From NCBI GenBank assembly GCA_028687585.1, contig JAQTZV010000012.1, positions 62,001 to 126,000 of the forward strand: a DNA stretch of 64,000 bases. The letters run 5' to 3'. The notes under the pieces were generated by a model that made no database searches, had not been told where the DNA came from, and saw only the letters and a program-made list of their open reading frames with translations. Positions 17,679 to 25,506 of this stretch are shown piece after piece (position 1 is the first letter of the stretch; each line of letters starts with the position of its first letter). This DNA comes from Desulfuromonadaceae bacterium (GTDB lineage: Bacteria > Desulfobacterota > Desulfuromonadia > Geobacterales > Pseudopelobacteraceae). The position numbers and the translations under genes were made by a program.

Positions 17679-18791
17679 TCAGTCGCCAAAACAGGTATGC
17701 ACACTGCGGGCGCTCTCTATCCAGTAATGATCAAGCGGCACCGTTCTACGCCTGCCGACTACGTCCTTAAGCGGCACCGCCTCGAAGCCGTCGCCACGGG
17801 CAGCGACCATTACCCCGAACTCGCCATTATGGATGAGATCGGCACAGGCGGTGCCAAGGCGAGTAGCAAGCAGACGATCTCCCGCCGACGGTGTCCCGCC
17901 GCGTTGCAGATAACCCAGAATGGTGAGACGTGATTCCAGCCCGGTAAGCTCTTCCAGCTGTTGGGCCAGATACTGGCTGTTGCCCGGTTTGTTGCCTGCG
18001 GCCACTTCCTGGGCCTGCTGTTTTTTCTCTTTCTTCTTGTTACCCTTATCCTTCTTACTCGCCTCATCCAGTTTGGCAACGACCTGCCGGGACATAGCGC
18101 CTTCGGCCATCGCTACAATACTGAAGCCTTGTCCGCTGTGGCTGCGCCGCAGAATTGCCGCCGCCACCTTCTTTACATCGTACGGTATTTCCGGTATCAA
18201 AATCACATCGGCCCCACCGGCGATGCCGGCCCCCAAAGCCAGCCAGCCCGCCTTGTTTCCCATCAGCTCCAGCACAAGAATGCGATGATGGCTATGGGCC
18301 GTGCTGTGCAGCCGGTCGATAGCCTCTGTGGCAATTCCGAGAGCGGTATCATAGCCAAAGGAGACATCGGTCATTGCCACGTCATTGTCAATCGTCTTGG
18401 GAAGTGTTATGACGTTCAGCCCCTGTTTCATCAGGTGGTAGGCGTTTTTTTGCGTACCGCCACCTCCCAGACAGACCAGAGCGTCCAGATGGTGTTTGCG
18501 GTAATTGCCGACAATTACATCGGTCATATCCCTCGTCTTCCCAGCGACCGGCATGGCATATGGCTTGTCACGGCTCGTACCCAGAATTGTGCCCCCCAAT
18601 GTTAGAATGCCTGAGAGGGCCTCAGAATCGAGCAGCTGGGTCCGGTTTTCCATCATACCGCGGAAACCGTCACGAAATCCGATCACCTTCATGCCATAAC
18701 GTCCCAGGAGAGCCTTGCCGATTCCCCGGATGGCCGCATTCAGTCCCGGGCTGTCGCCACCTGAAGTCAAGATGCCGATCATTTTACTCAT
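17679..18791 (-). CDS. pfkA: 6-phosphofructokinase
   Basis: The 370-residue enzyme phosphorylates fructose 6-phosphate in glycolysis. Motifs: [35 protein letters not shown], the nucleotide loop [10 protein letters not shown], catalytic PKTIDNDV, and [12 protein letters not shown]. The combination of Gly in GGGG (ATP-type) with Lys in PKTIDND (seen in PPi-dependent and group III ATP enzymes) makes the phosphoryl donor uncertain; ATP is more likely. An odd Lys/Glu-rich insertion ([18 protein letters not shown]) at about 232-262 is not usual in the family and probably forms a charged surface loop. The start follows AAGGA. Confidence 0.92.
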   Translation of the reverse strand: MSKMIGILTSGGDSPGLNAAIRGIGKALLGRYGMKVIGFRDGFRGMMENRTQLLDSEALSGILTLGGTILGTSRDKPYAMPVAGKTRDMTDVIVGNYRKHHLDALVCLGGGGTQKNAYHLMKQGLNVITLPKTIDNDVAMTDVSFGYDTALGIATEAIDRLHSTAHSHHRILVLELMGNKAGWLALGAGIAGGADVILIPEIPYDVKKVAAAILRRSHSGQGFSIVAMAEGAMSRQVVAKLDEASKKDKGNKKKEKKQQAQEVAAGNKPGNSQYLAQQLEELTGLESRLTILGYLQRGGTPSAGDRLLATRLGTACADLIHNGEFGVMVAARGDGFEAVPLKDVVGRRRTVPLDHYWIESARSVHTCFGD

Positions 18792-18840
18792 GGCTGATTA
18801 TCCTTTTTGTCACCGGATTGAAGCTGCAAGTGGAATGAGC

Positions 18841-19314
18841 TCACTCTCTACAGAGTAACAGATTCAAAGCACTCATGCTCATGACAACCTCTTGCTTTTG
18901 ATTCAGTACTTCTATTAACGACCGAACAATGCCTCGATCCGGTTTGGAACTTGAGCGTCGTGCTTCGGTGACCGTCACCCGTATGGATAACGCATCACCA
19001 GGACGTACCGGAAGTTTCCAGCGCAATTCATCAACGCCGGGAGAACTCAGGCTTGCGACCTTGGACAGATAGTGATCAGCATAGAGACGCATCATTAATC
19101 CGCTTGTATGCCATCCGCTGGCAATTAATCCTCCGAAAATTGTTTGTTTGGCCGCTTCCGGATCGGTATGAAAATCCTGAGGGTCGAAGCGTTGGGCAAA
19201 AGAAATAACCTCATCCTGGTCAACTGATATGGAACCGAATTCGTGTATGGAGCCAGGCACGTAATCCTCAAAGTAACGATCATCTATGGACGTACTGAAC
19301 GTGGTGTTAATCAT
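18841..19314 (-). CDS. MaoC-family hydratase/dehydratase
   Basis: A 157-residue single hot-dog-fold protein. The (R)-hydratase catalytic signature appears as RFDPQDFHTDPEAA (Asp and His) with FGGLIASGWHTSGLMMRL. Family members hydrate (R)-specific enoyl-CoA or dehydrate 3-hydroxyacyl thioesters in fatty-acid or polyester metabolism. GAGGAG precedes the ATG, and a TATAAT-like box lies about 35 bases upstream. No pathway partners are adjacent, so the substrate is open. Confidence 0.9.
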   Translation of the reverse strand: MINTTFSTSIDDRYFEDYVPGSIHEFGSISVDQDEVISFAQRFDPQDFHTDPEAAKQTIFGGLIASGWHTSGLMMRLYADHYLSKVASLSSPGVDELRWKLPVRPGDALSIRVTVTEARRSSSKPDRGIVRSLIEVLNQKQEVVMSMSALNLLLCRE

Positions 19315-19518
19315 ATTTCTCCTCGAATACTAACAAATATTTTTTTGCCTGATTATACTATATGAGCGCTATCGTGAATTCAATCGACAATTAGAAATTC
19401 GGCAGCAAAAAAGGACTCAACCGTTTGGAGATATGTCCCTGATCTGTAACTCGTCTGGGGAGAAACAAGACCAAGGGGAGTATTTACAAGGTGAGGAACG
19501 TAGAAGTGTACGTATTTG

Positions 19519-19920
19519 CTATAGGTTCTTGATGTTGATCAGATTTTTATCCTGTATCTGTTTCGGAGTGGGCGGTGGTATGTTCTGTTTTTTACGTTCA
19601 GCGGCTGCCTTGGTGGCTGCAGCTGCAGCATCCGCTTTCGCCTTGTTTGCCTTGGCGGCTTCTTCTCGCTGAAGACTGAGTTCATAGGCTTTTTGACGTT
19701 GATTTTCCTGCTCCTGACGCCTTTGCTCTGCCTGTGCGGCCCTTTTCTCTGCCTCAGTCGGCGGGTTTCCGACACATACAACCTCTACTCTATCTGCATA
19801 CTCAACGATCTTAAATTCCTTACATTCAGCAAAAACAGACCGTGGAAACGCCAGAAGTGGCATTATAAGCGTAACAACGGTATATGCGACTAATAAATTG
19901 GACGAGTTCGGATGTTTCAT
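19519..19920 (-). CDS. Small secreted protein with charged coiled-coil tail
   Basis: The start at 19920 is chosen because GAGGTGG precedes it; 133 residues. A signal peptide (cleavage near VFA-ECK) is followed by ECKEFKIVEYADRVEVVCVG with two Cys, then a long Ala/Lys/Glu/Gln-rich helix (about 50-110) predicted to form a coiled coil, and a Pro-rich end. I recognise no family. It sits alone between the MaoC gene and rsgA, downstream of a terminator. Confidence 0.7.
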   Translation of the reverse strand: MKHPNSSNLLVAYTVVTLIMPLLAFPRSVFAECKEFKIVEYADRVEVVCVGNPPTEAEKRAAQAEQRRQEQENQRQKAYELSLQREEAAKANKAKADAAAAATKAAAERKKQNIPPPTPKQIQDKNLINIKNL

Positions 19921-19956
19921 AATAACCACCTCACTATCATCGAATGCTATAAAATA

Positions 19957-19986
19957 CAAAAAAAAGGAATACTCACCGGTATTCTT
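19957..19986 (-). terminator. Terminator after rsgA (minus strand)
   Basis: On the minus strand GAATAC and GTATTC form a short hairpin followed by eight T bases. It lies about 105 bases after the rsgA stop and before the next minus-strand gene. Confidence 0.7.
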
Positions 19987-20089
19987 ATATCACAATTTCA
20001 TTTTCTTGTCTGTTGTTGTATCCGTCATCGCATCAACAGTTGCGTATAAAGTGGGAAATGAAAAGTTGTCCCTTCATCTACCGCATTAT

Positions 20090-21169
20090 TTACGCTTGAT
20101 GCCCAGATCGTTTTTTCACAGACTTAATGTAGCGTCCAAACGCCTTATCCTTATTTCGCTTTTCAAGATACGACAGATCATGAAACTCTGATTCTCTCCT
20201 GAGTTTGATAAAGTTCTTATAGTGTGCCAGATGGAGACTTCCTGCCTCGATTGCACTCAAAACGGCACAACCTGGTTCGTTAGAGTGGGAACAATCACCA
20301 TATTTGCATTTCGATGCAAACGCATAGATATCAGCAAAGCTGTCGCCCATTCCTTCTTCAGCGCCCAAAATGCCAAACTCGCGCATTCCCGGGGTATCAA
20401 TCAGCATGGCACCATTATTCAACATGAGGAGTTCGCGCCGCACCGTCGTATGTCGACCCTCGCCTGTCTCACTTACCACGTTGGTCTCAAGTCTGTGGCC
20501 GCCAGTCAACCGGTTGATCAAGGTGCTCTTGCCTACCCCTGATGAACCCAAAAGACAGTAGGTCTTTCCGGATTGCAGCATTTCACGCACTTTGTCAACA
20601 CCTTCGCCGGTGACGTTACTAAGCGCGACTACCTCCGTATTGATTCCGGCGCTCCCAATTTGTTCTATCATCTGTTGGAGCGTTTCAGGAGTGATCAGGT
20701 CGGTTTTTGTAAGTAATACGACAGGATGTACATGCCCATTTCTAACCATTACCAGATACCGCTCAAGCCTGTTAACATTGAAGTCGAAATGACAGGACTG
20801 GACTATTAATGCTGTGTCAATATTCGAAGCAATCATCTGGTATTCAATGGTATCTCCGGCGGCCTTGCGACGCAGAAACGACTTTCTCGGCATGACGTCA
20901 TGAATTAATGCAAACATGTCGGAGCAGTTGTATTGAATGGACACCCAGTCTCCGACACAAGGGAAATCGGTTGCTTGCTCAGTACGGTAAAGAAAACGAC
21001 CGGCAAGCTTGGCGCGAAATTCACCAGATTCATCTATGACAAGTAGTTGATTACGATCCACGGCAATAACACGCGCAAGACGCTGTCCTGACAAGCCCTT
21101 TTCATCTGCCTGCGTATCAAACCATTCATTCCAGCCAAATTGAGTTAGTTGTTCAGAAGCAGAGCTCAT
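20090..21169 (-). CDS. rsgA: Ribosome small-subunit GTPase RsgA
   Basis: The 359-residue protein matures the 30S subunit. It has an N-terminal OB domain (about 30-105), then a circularly permuted GTPase: G4 LLTKTDL first, then G1 LLGSSGVGKSTLINRL, G3 DTPGMREFG. The C-terminal zinc finger has Cys-x5-Cys-x-His-x6-Cys (CKYGDCSHSNEPGC). This motif order is diagnostic of RsgA. Nothing odd is visible. It is monocistronic. Confidence 0.96.
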   Translation of the reverse strand: MSSASEQLTQFGWNEWFDTQADEKGLSGQRLARVIAVDRNQLLVIDESGEFRAKLAGRFLYRTEQATDFPCVGDWVSIQYNCSDMFALIHDVMPRKSFLRRKAAGDTIEYQMIASNIDTALIVQSCHFDFNVNRLERYLVMVRNGHVHPVVLLTKTDLITPETLQQMIEQIGSAGINTEVVALSNVTGEGVDKVREMLQSGKTYCLLGSSGVGKSTLINRLTGGHRLETNVVSETGEGRHTTVRRELLMLNNGAMLIDTPGMREFGILGAEEGMGDSFADIYAFASKCKYGDCSHSNEPGCAVLSAIEAGSLHLAHYKNFIKLRRESEFHDLSYLEKRNKDKAFGRYIKSVKKRSGHQA

Positions 21170-21442
21170 TTGAATACCTCAAAATGTACGGATATATTTT
21201 CTCATTGCTTTCACTTGCATCGGGCATCCTTTGCCGATTTGGCGCTTGTCATCGCGTTGCAAATCCTATAGCCATTCCCGGACCGGTTCATTATCGGCTT
21301 TGAAATAACAAAATATGACGTTGAGGACAATTGAAATCTCGGTCATTTGCACTCAATTTGTACCACTATTGGGACGCATGCCAATTTTTGTTTTCAAAGA
21401 GAACTAAGGGGTCACCCATTAAACGGCTGCTGTCAACGGCAA
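21170..21442. other. Intergenic region left of the repeat-flanked gene
   Basis: I find no gene here. At 21397-21413 it contains the first partial copy of the AGAGAACTAAGGGGTCA motif that heads the repeat family described at 21443. The rest shows no clear promoter or RNA. Confidence 0.5.
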
Positions 21443-21521
21443 AAAAGAGAACTAAGGGGTCAAGTCTCAACTCTTGACAAATTGGCTCATTATTTCTGTT
21501 TTGTCAGTAATTGAGACTTGG
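21443..21521 (+). repeat. REP-like repeat, left copy flanking the 21753 gene
   Basis: It starts AAGAGAACTAAGGGGTCA and holds nested inverted repeats: CAAGTCTCAA (21461-21470) with TTGAGACTTG (21511-21520), and TGACAAA with TTTGTCA. A homologous direct copy lies at 22645-22720 and related pieces at 24226-24290 and 25441-25506. The family ends in or next to a REP-associated transposase, so it is probably its substrate. Confidence 0.75.
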
Positions 21522-21752
21522 CGCCTCTATCTTCTTCTGCAAGGATGGTTTGTGTCGAAAATGGTGAAAATGGAGTGTTTTGCAGGTTAAGCGGTGCTGG
21601 TTACAGGTGCCGCTGCGGATTGAATAGTTGACAGGTCAGAATTAACACATACAGTTCCAGATTCCACTTGAAAACTCCCAAAACCGTTGACGCAGTAATA
21701 TTTTGTGTGGTACGCACTGAAAAAATAAATTCCTATCCCAGTGGAGTTCTCC

Positions 21753-22643
21753 ATGCCGAATCTCACGATTACGAACATCTCGTCCATCAAGGTGGCCGAC
21801 GGCGGGTTACGATTCGCCGTTCAGTTCGCCGGTCCCCTGACGCCCAATCGGAGGGCCCTGATCGAGTTCGGCACCATGTTCGGCGCCGGGGTCAACCGCA
21901 CCGCGACAGTCGACGTTACTGCCAGCCTGACTGGCAAGACCACCTGGACCGGCAATTTGCAGAGTGCGGCGCTTCTGGGCGATGTGCTTGCCTGCCTGGG
22001 ACGCAACCAGCTTCTGGAAAAGAAGGTGAAGGCCAGGGGCGTCCTTTGGACATCGGACCGTGACATGGTCGTCTCCGCAACCAGCCAGACCTTCGACGCG
22101 CCGGTCAGACCCGTCAGCGAATGTTCGCCCCGCCTGGCGGAACAGGAGTTCAAGCTCAGATACACCGGGGTGGGGACCGGATGCCTGATTTTCAATATAC
22201 CGGGCAGATCGGAGATCGCGGCCAATTACTACTTTGTTTACGGCGGGAACTTGGTCACCGACCCCATGCAGCGCGGATTCGACTGCACGACCTTCCTGAT
22301 GGCAGCGCTCAAGCAGTTCTCCAATGTCACAACGCCCAGCGGCGAGGTGGTAGCAGCGCGGGCGGGGATGCTGCGCATACTGAACAAGGTACCCCGCGCT
22401 CAGATCGTGGCCGAGATCACTGCAAATCATGCCCAGGGCAGGGCAATCATCCTGGTCCACAATGGCACCACCGATGTGACGCATCACTGCGTTCTGGTCC
22501 GCGACGGGTTTGTCTACGAATTCAACAAGCCTGCCGCCTATACGGTCGGGTTGACACCGGCCGGATCCGACGGGGGCTTTATTACGGAGCTGGGCAAATG
22601 GCGCGCGAATGATGCGTCCTCGGTCTATTCGCTCTTCGCCTGA
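21753..22643 (+). CDS. Predicted papain-like/NlpC-like hydrolase, GC-rich
   Basis: ATG at 21753 follows GGAG; 296 residues, no signal peptide. Residues 1-120 look like a beta-sandwich (LTITNISSIKVADGGL, TATVDVTASLTGKTTWTG). The C-terminal half has a candidate catalytic cysteine in RGFDCTTFLMAAL (near 185) and a histidine in VTHHCVLVRDGFVYEFN (near 247), the Cys...His order of NlpC/P60 and papain-like folds. I do not recognise the family. Base composition is clearly GC-richer than its neighbours, it is on the strand opposite to all surrounding genes, and two about 75-base direct repeats flank it, so it looks transferred. A peptidoglycan amidase or toxin-like role is inference only. Confidence 0.7.
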   Translation: MPNLTITNISSIKVADGGLRFAVQFAGPLTPNRRALIEFGTMFGAGVNRTATVDVTASLTGKTTWTGNLQSAALLGDVLACLGRNQLLEKKVKARGVLWTSDRDMVVSATSQTFDAPVRPVSECSPRLAEQEFKLRYTGVGTGCLIFNIPGRSEIAANYYFVYGGNLVTDPMQRGFDCTTFLMAALKQFSNVTTPSGEVVAARAGMLRILNKVPRAQIVAEITANHAQGRAIILVHNGTTDVTHHCVLVRDGFVYEFNKPAAYTVGLTPAGSDGGFITELGKWRANDASSVYSLFA

Positions 22644-22644
22644 G

Positions 22645-22720
22645 AAGAGAGCTAAGGGGTCAAATCTCAACTCTTGACATATCGGCTCATTATTTCTTTT
22701 TTTGTCGAAGTTTGGCCCAA
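22645..22720 (+). repeat. REP-like repeat, right copy
   Basis: Direct copy of 21443-21521 (AGAGAGCTAAGGGGTCAAAT, then TCTCAACTCTTGACA and TCGGCTCATTATTTCT), beginning two bases after the TGA of the 21753 gene. The right inverted arm is degraded compared with the left copy. Confidence 0.75.
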
Positions 22721-22781
22721 CTATCTTCTGTAACCCCTCTATCTTCTGCTTTAATATTGTCGATTGGCTTGCCTGGTTTTC

Positions 22782-22848
22782 GCAACGCCATAAGGCTGAC
22801 CAGCCCGCCCAGTCTTTCCGGGCGGTCTGGTCGAGCCGCTAGTTGGAC
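22782..22848 (-). other. attC-like site closing the DUF4160/DUF2442 cassette
   Basis: On the minus strand the site reads GTCCAACTAGCGGCTCGACC at one end and GGCGTTGC at the other, with a strong GC inverted repeat (GACCAGACCGCCCGG with the GGGCGGGCTGGTC side) between. This is the attC layout: AAC core, imperfect palindrome, GTT core. The DUF2442 stop codon falls inside it, as is usual at cassette ends. Confidence 0.65.
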
Positions 22849-23096
22849 GTTGTAACCTTTCCATTTATCCATAACTCAGATTCGCTAAGATCGACGTTGT
22901 CATTCCAAACGACTCCGTAGCCCGTTTGGTCTACGTGGACATTTTTAAAGAAAGCTTCATCTTTAAGGGGATAAAAAGAGGATTCGTTGAGGAGAGGGGC
23001 GCAGTCATAAACTCTCGTGTCCCCCGTGACGAATGTAACGGAGATCTGTTTTCCTGAAAGCGGCGTCACTGATTTTACTTTTGGGTAAGTTGCCAT
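22839..23096 (-). CDS. DUF2442 family protein
   Basis: The start at 23096 (MATYPKVKSVTPL) is preferred over a longer frame that runs through the DUF4160 gene. The 85-residue protein shows the DUF2442 pattern: ISVTFVTGDTRVYDCAPLL, then FFKNVHVDQTGYGVVWND and DLSESELW. It starts eight bases after the DUF4160 stop. The two families are commonly paired in a toxin-antitoxin-like arrangement of unproved function. Confidence 0.85.
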   Translation of the reverse strand: MATYPKVKSVTPLSGKQISVTFVTGDTRVYDCAPLLNESSFYPLKDEAFFKNVHVDQTGYGVVWNDNVDLSESELWINGKVTTSN

Positions 23097-23103
23097 GACA
23101 ATA

Positions 23104-23352
23104 TCACTCCAATCCAGGAAGTTGTTTAAACTGCTGTGTCTTCCACATATCCAGTAACTCGGCTTGGTAACTTTGTGTCCAATCTCGCACCATACGATCC
23201 GCTCTTGATGGTAAGTCTCCTTCGATAATTTCGCAGCTTTGAATGTCATATACTCCGTTGAACTCCCCATAAATGGCGTGAAAATGGGGGACGCCATGTT
23301 CCTTGAAGTACATTTTGATCAGAATTCCATAAAATCTCGCAATTATTGGCAT
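23104..23352 (-). CDS. DUF4160 family protein
   Basis: The start at 23352 (MPIIARFYGILIKMYFKEH) is chosen because AAAGGAG is eight bases upstream. The 82-residue protein carries the family signature of HGVPHFHAIYGEF and a DLPSRADRMVRDWTQSYQ helix. It is the upstream partner of DUF2442. The pair forms the last cassette of the array; an attC-like site follows. Confidence 0.85.
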   Translation of the reverse strand: MPIIARFYGILIKMYFKEHGVPHFHAIYGEFNGVYDIQSCEIIEGDLPSRADRMVRDWTQSYQAELLDMWKTQQFKQLPGLE

Positions 23353-23358
23353 AATCAT

Positions 23359-23458
23359 TTCTCCTTTCGCAGTTAAATTTCCGGTGATTCTTGCATTTGT
23401 CTCGTGTCAAGCGCTGCCTCCACCGGGGTTTGTTGATTAAGTGGAATTCAGTACAGTC
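23359..23458 (-). other. Possible degenerate attC between cassettes
   Basis: On the minus strand ATCAACAAACCCCGGTGGAG and CACCGG are inverted around a 30-base centre. The AAC side is good, but no clear GTT core is seen on the other side, so this may be a worn attC site. Confidence 0.25.
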
Positions 23459-24175
23459 TCAATTTGATAAATATATTTCTTCCAAGAAATCAACTAAATG
23501 ATCCAACGCGCTATAAGCATGGCGCTTTTCAACTTTTTTTGCCTTATGCAAAATATCATTGGCTCGGTTCTTTATATCGATTGCCCTGTGATAGGCTTTT
23601 TTACTTATTGAATTACCAGTTTTTGCCTCCTCAAGCAGTAAAGCCAGGCACATTTTGTCTGCATCCTGTATTGATAGTTTATCTTTTAGGACGATCTCTA
23701 ATACTGTTCGGGACAATGCAACGCATGCACTGTACTGCCCATAAACATAGCAAAGCCTTGCTTCATTGCAGATATCCTTTAATCCTTTTGGTATCTTTGT
23801 GCCTTCTTTAACATAAGGTGGTTTAAGTTCATAATAGTTTCGGAGAAATGCACCTCTGTCCAATATACCGCCATTTTCATGTGAATCTAATATTTTTTCA
23901 TAATATTCATTCCATAGTCCATCTAGCGTATATTGTTCACGTATTTGTTGAATAAGATTTTTTATAAAGGGATGTTCTGCTTCTCTGATTTCTATTCTAT
24001 CAGCTTCTATCCACGACTCAATAAAATCGTCCGCTAGCTTTTCTCTCTCTTCCAGTAATTTGACTTTCTCAGTTTCAAGAATACATATTTCTCCGCTCTC
24101 AATTTCACTAATTCTTTTATCGAGTTCTGAAATTTTAAACGCAGCTTTAAGAAAACTTAAGTCGCAATTATTCAT
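23459..24175 (-). CDS. Cassette protein with coiled coil and DUF4145-like end
   Basis: The start at 24175 (MNNCDLSF) follows GGAG; 238 residues. Residues about 15-55 form a charged coiled coil (KISELDKRISEIESGE, KVKLLEEREKLADDF). The C-terminal half (NEARLCYVYGQYSACVALSRTVLEIV, then ANDILHKAKKVEKRHAYSAL) resembles DUF4145, a domain found in restriction and defence proteins and probably a helical interaction module. No catalytic motif is visible. AT-rich relative to the genome core, as typical of cassettes. Confidence 0.7.
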   Translation of the reverse strand: MNNCDLSFLKAAFKISELDKRISEIESGEICILETEKVKLLEEREKLADDFIESWIEADRIEIREAEHPFIKNLIQQIREQYTLDGLWNEYYEKILDSHENGGILDRGAFLRNYYELKPPYVKEGTKIPKGLKDICNEARLCYVYGQYSACVALSRTVLEIVLKDKLSIQDADKMCLALLLEEAKTGNSISKKAYHRAIDIKNRANDILHKAKKVEKRHAYSALDHLVDFLEEIYLSN

Positions 24176-24225
24176 AATATTCTCCATAAAGAAGGCTGTA
24201 TGAGGCGGTACATGGCATCGTTCAT

Positions 24226-24290
24226 GGGGTCAAACCTACACAATTTACGTTTGTCAAGAGTGTAGGTTTGACCCCGTTAGTTCTCTTCTT
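24226..24290 (-). repeat. REP-like repeat at the 3' end of the transposase
   Basis: A perfect 16-bp inverted repeat (24226-24241 with 24260-24275; GGGGTCAAACCTACAC) with an 18-base loop. Read on the minus strand it starts AAGAGAACTAACGGGGTCA, the same head as the repeats at 21443 and 22645. The transposase stop codon lies inside it. Confidence 0.8.
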
Positions 24291-24579
24291 GGCCGCTGGT
24301 GTGGTAATGCTGGTGATAACGCCGAACATGGCTTGTCATCACCCATTGCATGCATTTTGTCAGCTGATCGGCCTGTTCCGGCTGTACGAGAAGATGAAAA
24401 TGATTGGGCATTAGGCACCATGCGTGAAGCTGTACCTGGAATTTCTCCCGTGCCTGCTGCAATAGATCAATGAAAGAGCAATAGTCACCCTCTTTGTGAA
24501 AAACCTGCTGTCTGCCGTTACCGCGATTTATGAAGTGATAGCAGCCGTTGTCCGTTAATGCTCTTGAGATTCTCGGCAT
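24277..24579 (-). pseudogene. REP-associated tyrosine transposase (RAYT), C-terminally truncated
   Basis: The 100-residue product starts MPRISRALTDNGCYHFINRG and carries the Y1/HUH transposase signature WCLMPNHFHLLVQP, the metal-binding HFH. Intact RAYTs are about 150-250 residues; the C-terminal helix with the catalytic Tyr and the rest are missing, and the frame ends in the repeat at 24277-24290. GAGGTG precedes the ATG. Such enzymes mobilise REP hairpins; the repeats nearby are probably its substrates. Likely inactive now. Confidence 0.85.
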
Positions 24580-24629
24580 AATGGCACCTCAATAATCAGC
24601 CTGTCCCCTTATTGTTTCCCCGCATGCTA

Positions 24630-24675
24630 GGTGGTGTGGGGGCTGGGGGAGAAAAACCCCCGGCTACCCGATTGG
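24630..24675 (+). ncRNA. Possible group II intron 3'-end remnant
   Basis: On the plus strand, TAGGTGGTGTGGGGG resembles the domain V 3' strand and its junction, and CTGGGGGAGAAAAACCCCCG folds as a domain VI hairpin, ending CTACCCGAT, which resembles bacterial group II intron 3' termini. The domain V 5' strand and the reverse transcriptase are absent, so it would be a truncated relic. Group IIC introns insert at attC sites, which fits the location. Confidence 0.4.
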
Positions 24676-24719
24676 GTATTCCGGTTTTTTCAGTGGATAT
24701 TTGAGTAGGAGGAGAGATC

Positions 24720-25070
24720 TTAAGCGGCACGCAACTTTTTTGTACGTGTTGTGCGTGCTGTTTTGCCTTCCGCTTTTCTTGTGGACATTTCATTGACTAG
24801 CCGCAATTCCAAACGGCAGCCGAGAGCATGAGCGTATTTTTCTAATGTCGCAATTGAAGGAGAATGTTTCCCTCGACCTGATTCAAGGCGGGCCACAGCA
24901 GACTGGGTAGTGCCGATGCGCTCTGCTACTTCAGCTTGTGTGACGCCTGCGGCAGTGCGAGCTTTGAGGAATTCATCAAGAAATCGGAATTCTTCATCCA
25001 GTCCATCATATTCAGCTTTTACGTCGGCTCTTTCAAGAGCCCGAGCTTTAAGTTCTTTGTGTGTGAGCAT
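24720..25070 (-). CDS. HigA/XRE-type antitoxin
   Basis: A 116-residue protein with a helix-turn-helix in the middle (AGVTQAEVAERIGTTQSAVARLESG, about 42-66) and a Lys/Arg/Thr-rich C-terminus. It overlaps the upstream toxin gene by 23 bases, the order toxin-antitoxin typical of HigBA. It should neutralise the toxin and repress the promoter. Confidence 0.88.
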   Translation of the reverse strand: MLTHKELKARALERADVKAEYDGLDEEFRFLDEFLKARTAAGVTQAEVAERIGTTQSAVARLESGRGKHSPSIATLEKYAHALGCRLELRLVNEMSTRKAEGKTARTTRTKKLRAA

Positions 25071-25389
25071 TTTTGTACTCCTTCATTCTTCGTTGTGCCG
25101 TTTCAAGCTCTCTTGGTGGAGTTTTGTCAGACTTCTTTACAAATTGGTGCAACATCACAATTTTTCGACCAATCATCGTACAGTAGAAAACCCGAGCTAT
25201 GCCTTCAACTGACTTCAATCGCAATTCAAAAAGGCCGTCTCCCATTGCTCTGGTATGTGGCATACCAAGATCTGGGCCAAAAATTTCCATCCTGTCGGAA
25301 TAACGAAGATAGCGGCCTAGGAACCCGGCAGGCATAGCAAGGATTTCTCCTTGCACTGATTTGCTGTAGTAAGTGATTGTCCAAGTCAT
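25048..25389 (-). CDS. HigB/RelE-superfamily toxin (Gp49-like)
   Basis: A 113-residue protein of the phage-derived Gp49-like/HigB family: YSKSVQGEILAMPAGFLGRYLR, MGDGLFELRLKSVEGIARVFYC, IVMLHQFVKKSDKTPPRELETAQRRMKEY. Family members are ribosome-dependent mRNA endonucleases. A TAGCA/TGCTA palindrome sits just before the start and may be the operator. With the next gene it forms a toxin-antitoxin cassette in the integron array. Confidence 0.9.
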   Translation of the reverse strand: MTWTITYYSKSVQGEILAMPAGFLGRYLRYSDRMEIFGPDLGMPHTRAMGDGLFELRLKSVEGIARVFYCTMIGRKIVMLHQFVKKSDKTPPRELETAQRRMKEYKNAHTQRT

Positions 25390-25399
25390 GATGTCAATA

Positions 25400-25413
25400 T
25401 AGCATATTTGCTA
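25400..25413 (-). promoter_or_regulatory. Palindrome before the HigBA-like pair
   Basis: TAGCA and TGCTA arms separated by four bases lie 11 bases before the toxin ATG, in an AT-rich region. The site is positioned as an autoregulatory operator for the XRE antitoxin. Confidence 0.4.
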
Positions 25414-25448
25414 TTTTTATCCATATGATTTTTGCTCTGTTTTGTCAG

Positions 25449-25506
25449 AAGTTGAGACTTGACCCTCCATGATGCTTAAGTTGAGACTTGACCCTCCATG
25501 ATGCTT
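25449..25506 (+). repeat. Two exact tandem 29-base repeats
   Basis: The 29-base unit at 25449-25477 is repeated without change at 25478-25506. It contains TTGAGACTTGACCC, the inverted arm of the REP-like repeats at 21443 and 22645, so it is a member of the same family. Confidence 0.9.

Noticed and set aside
21807..22670. Long minus-strand frame opposite the 21753 gene
   Set aside because: High GC content leaves the opposite strand open; it has no ribosome site and no protein-like composition.
22690..22872. 60-codon minus-strand frame
   Set aside because: It runs through the attC-like site and the REP repeat, so open frame is coincidental.
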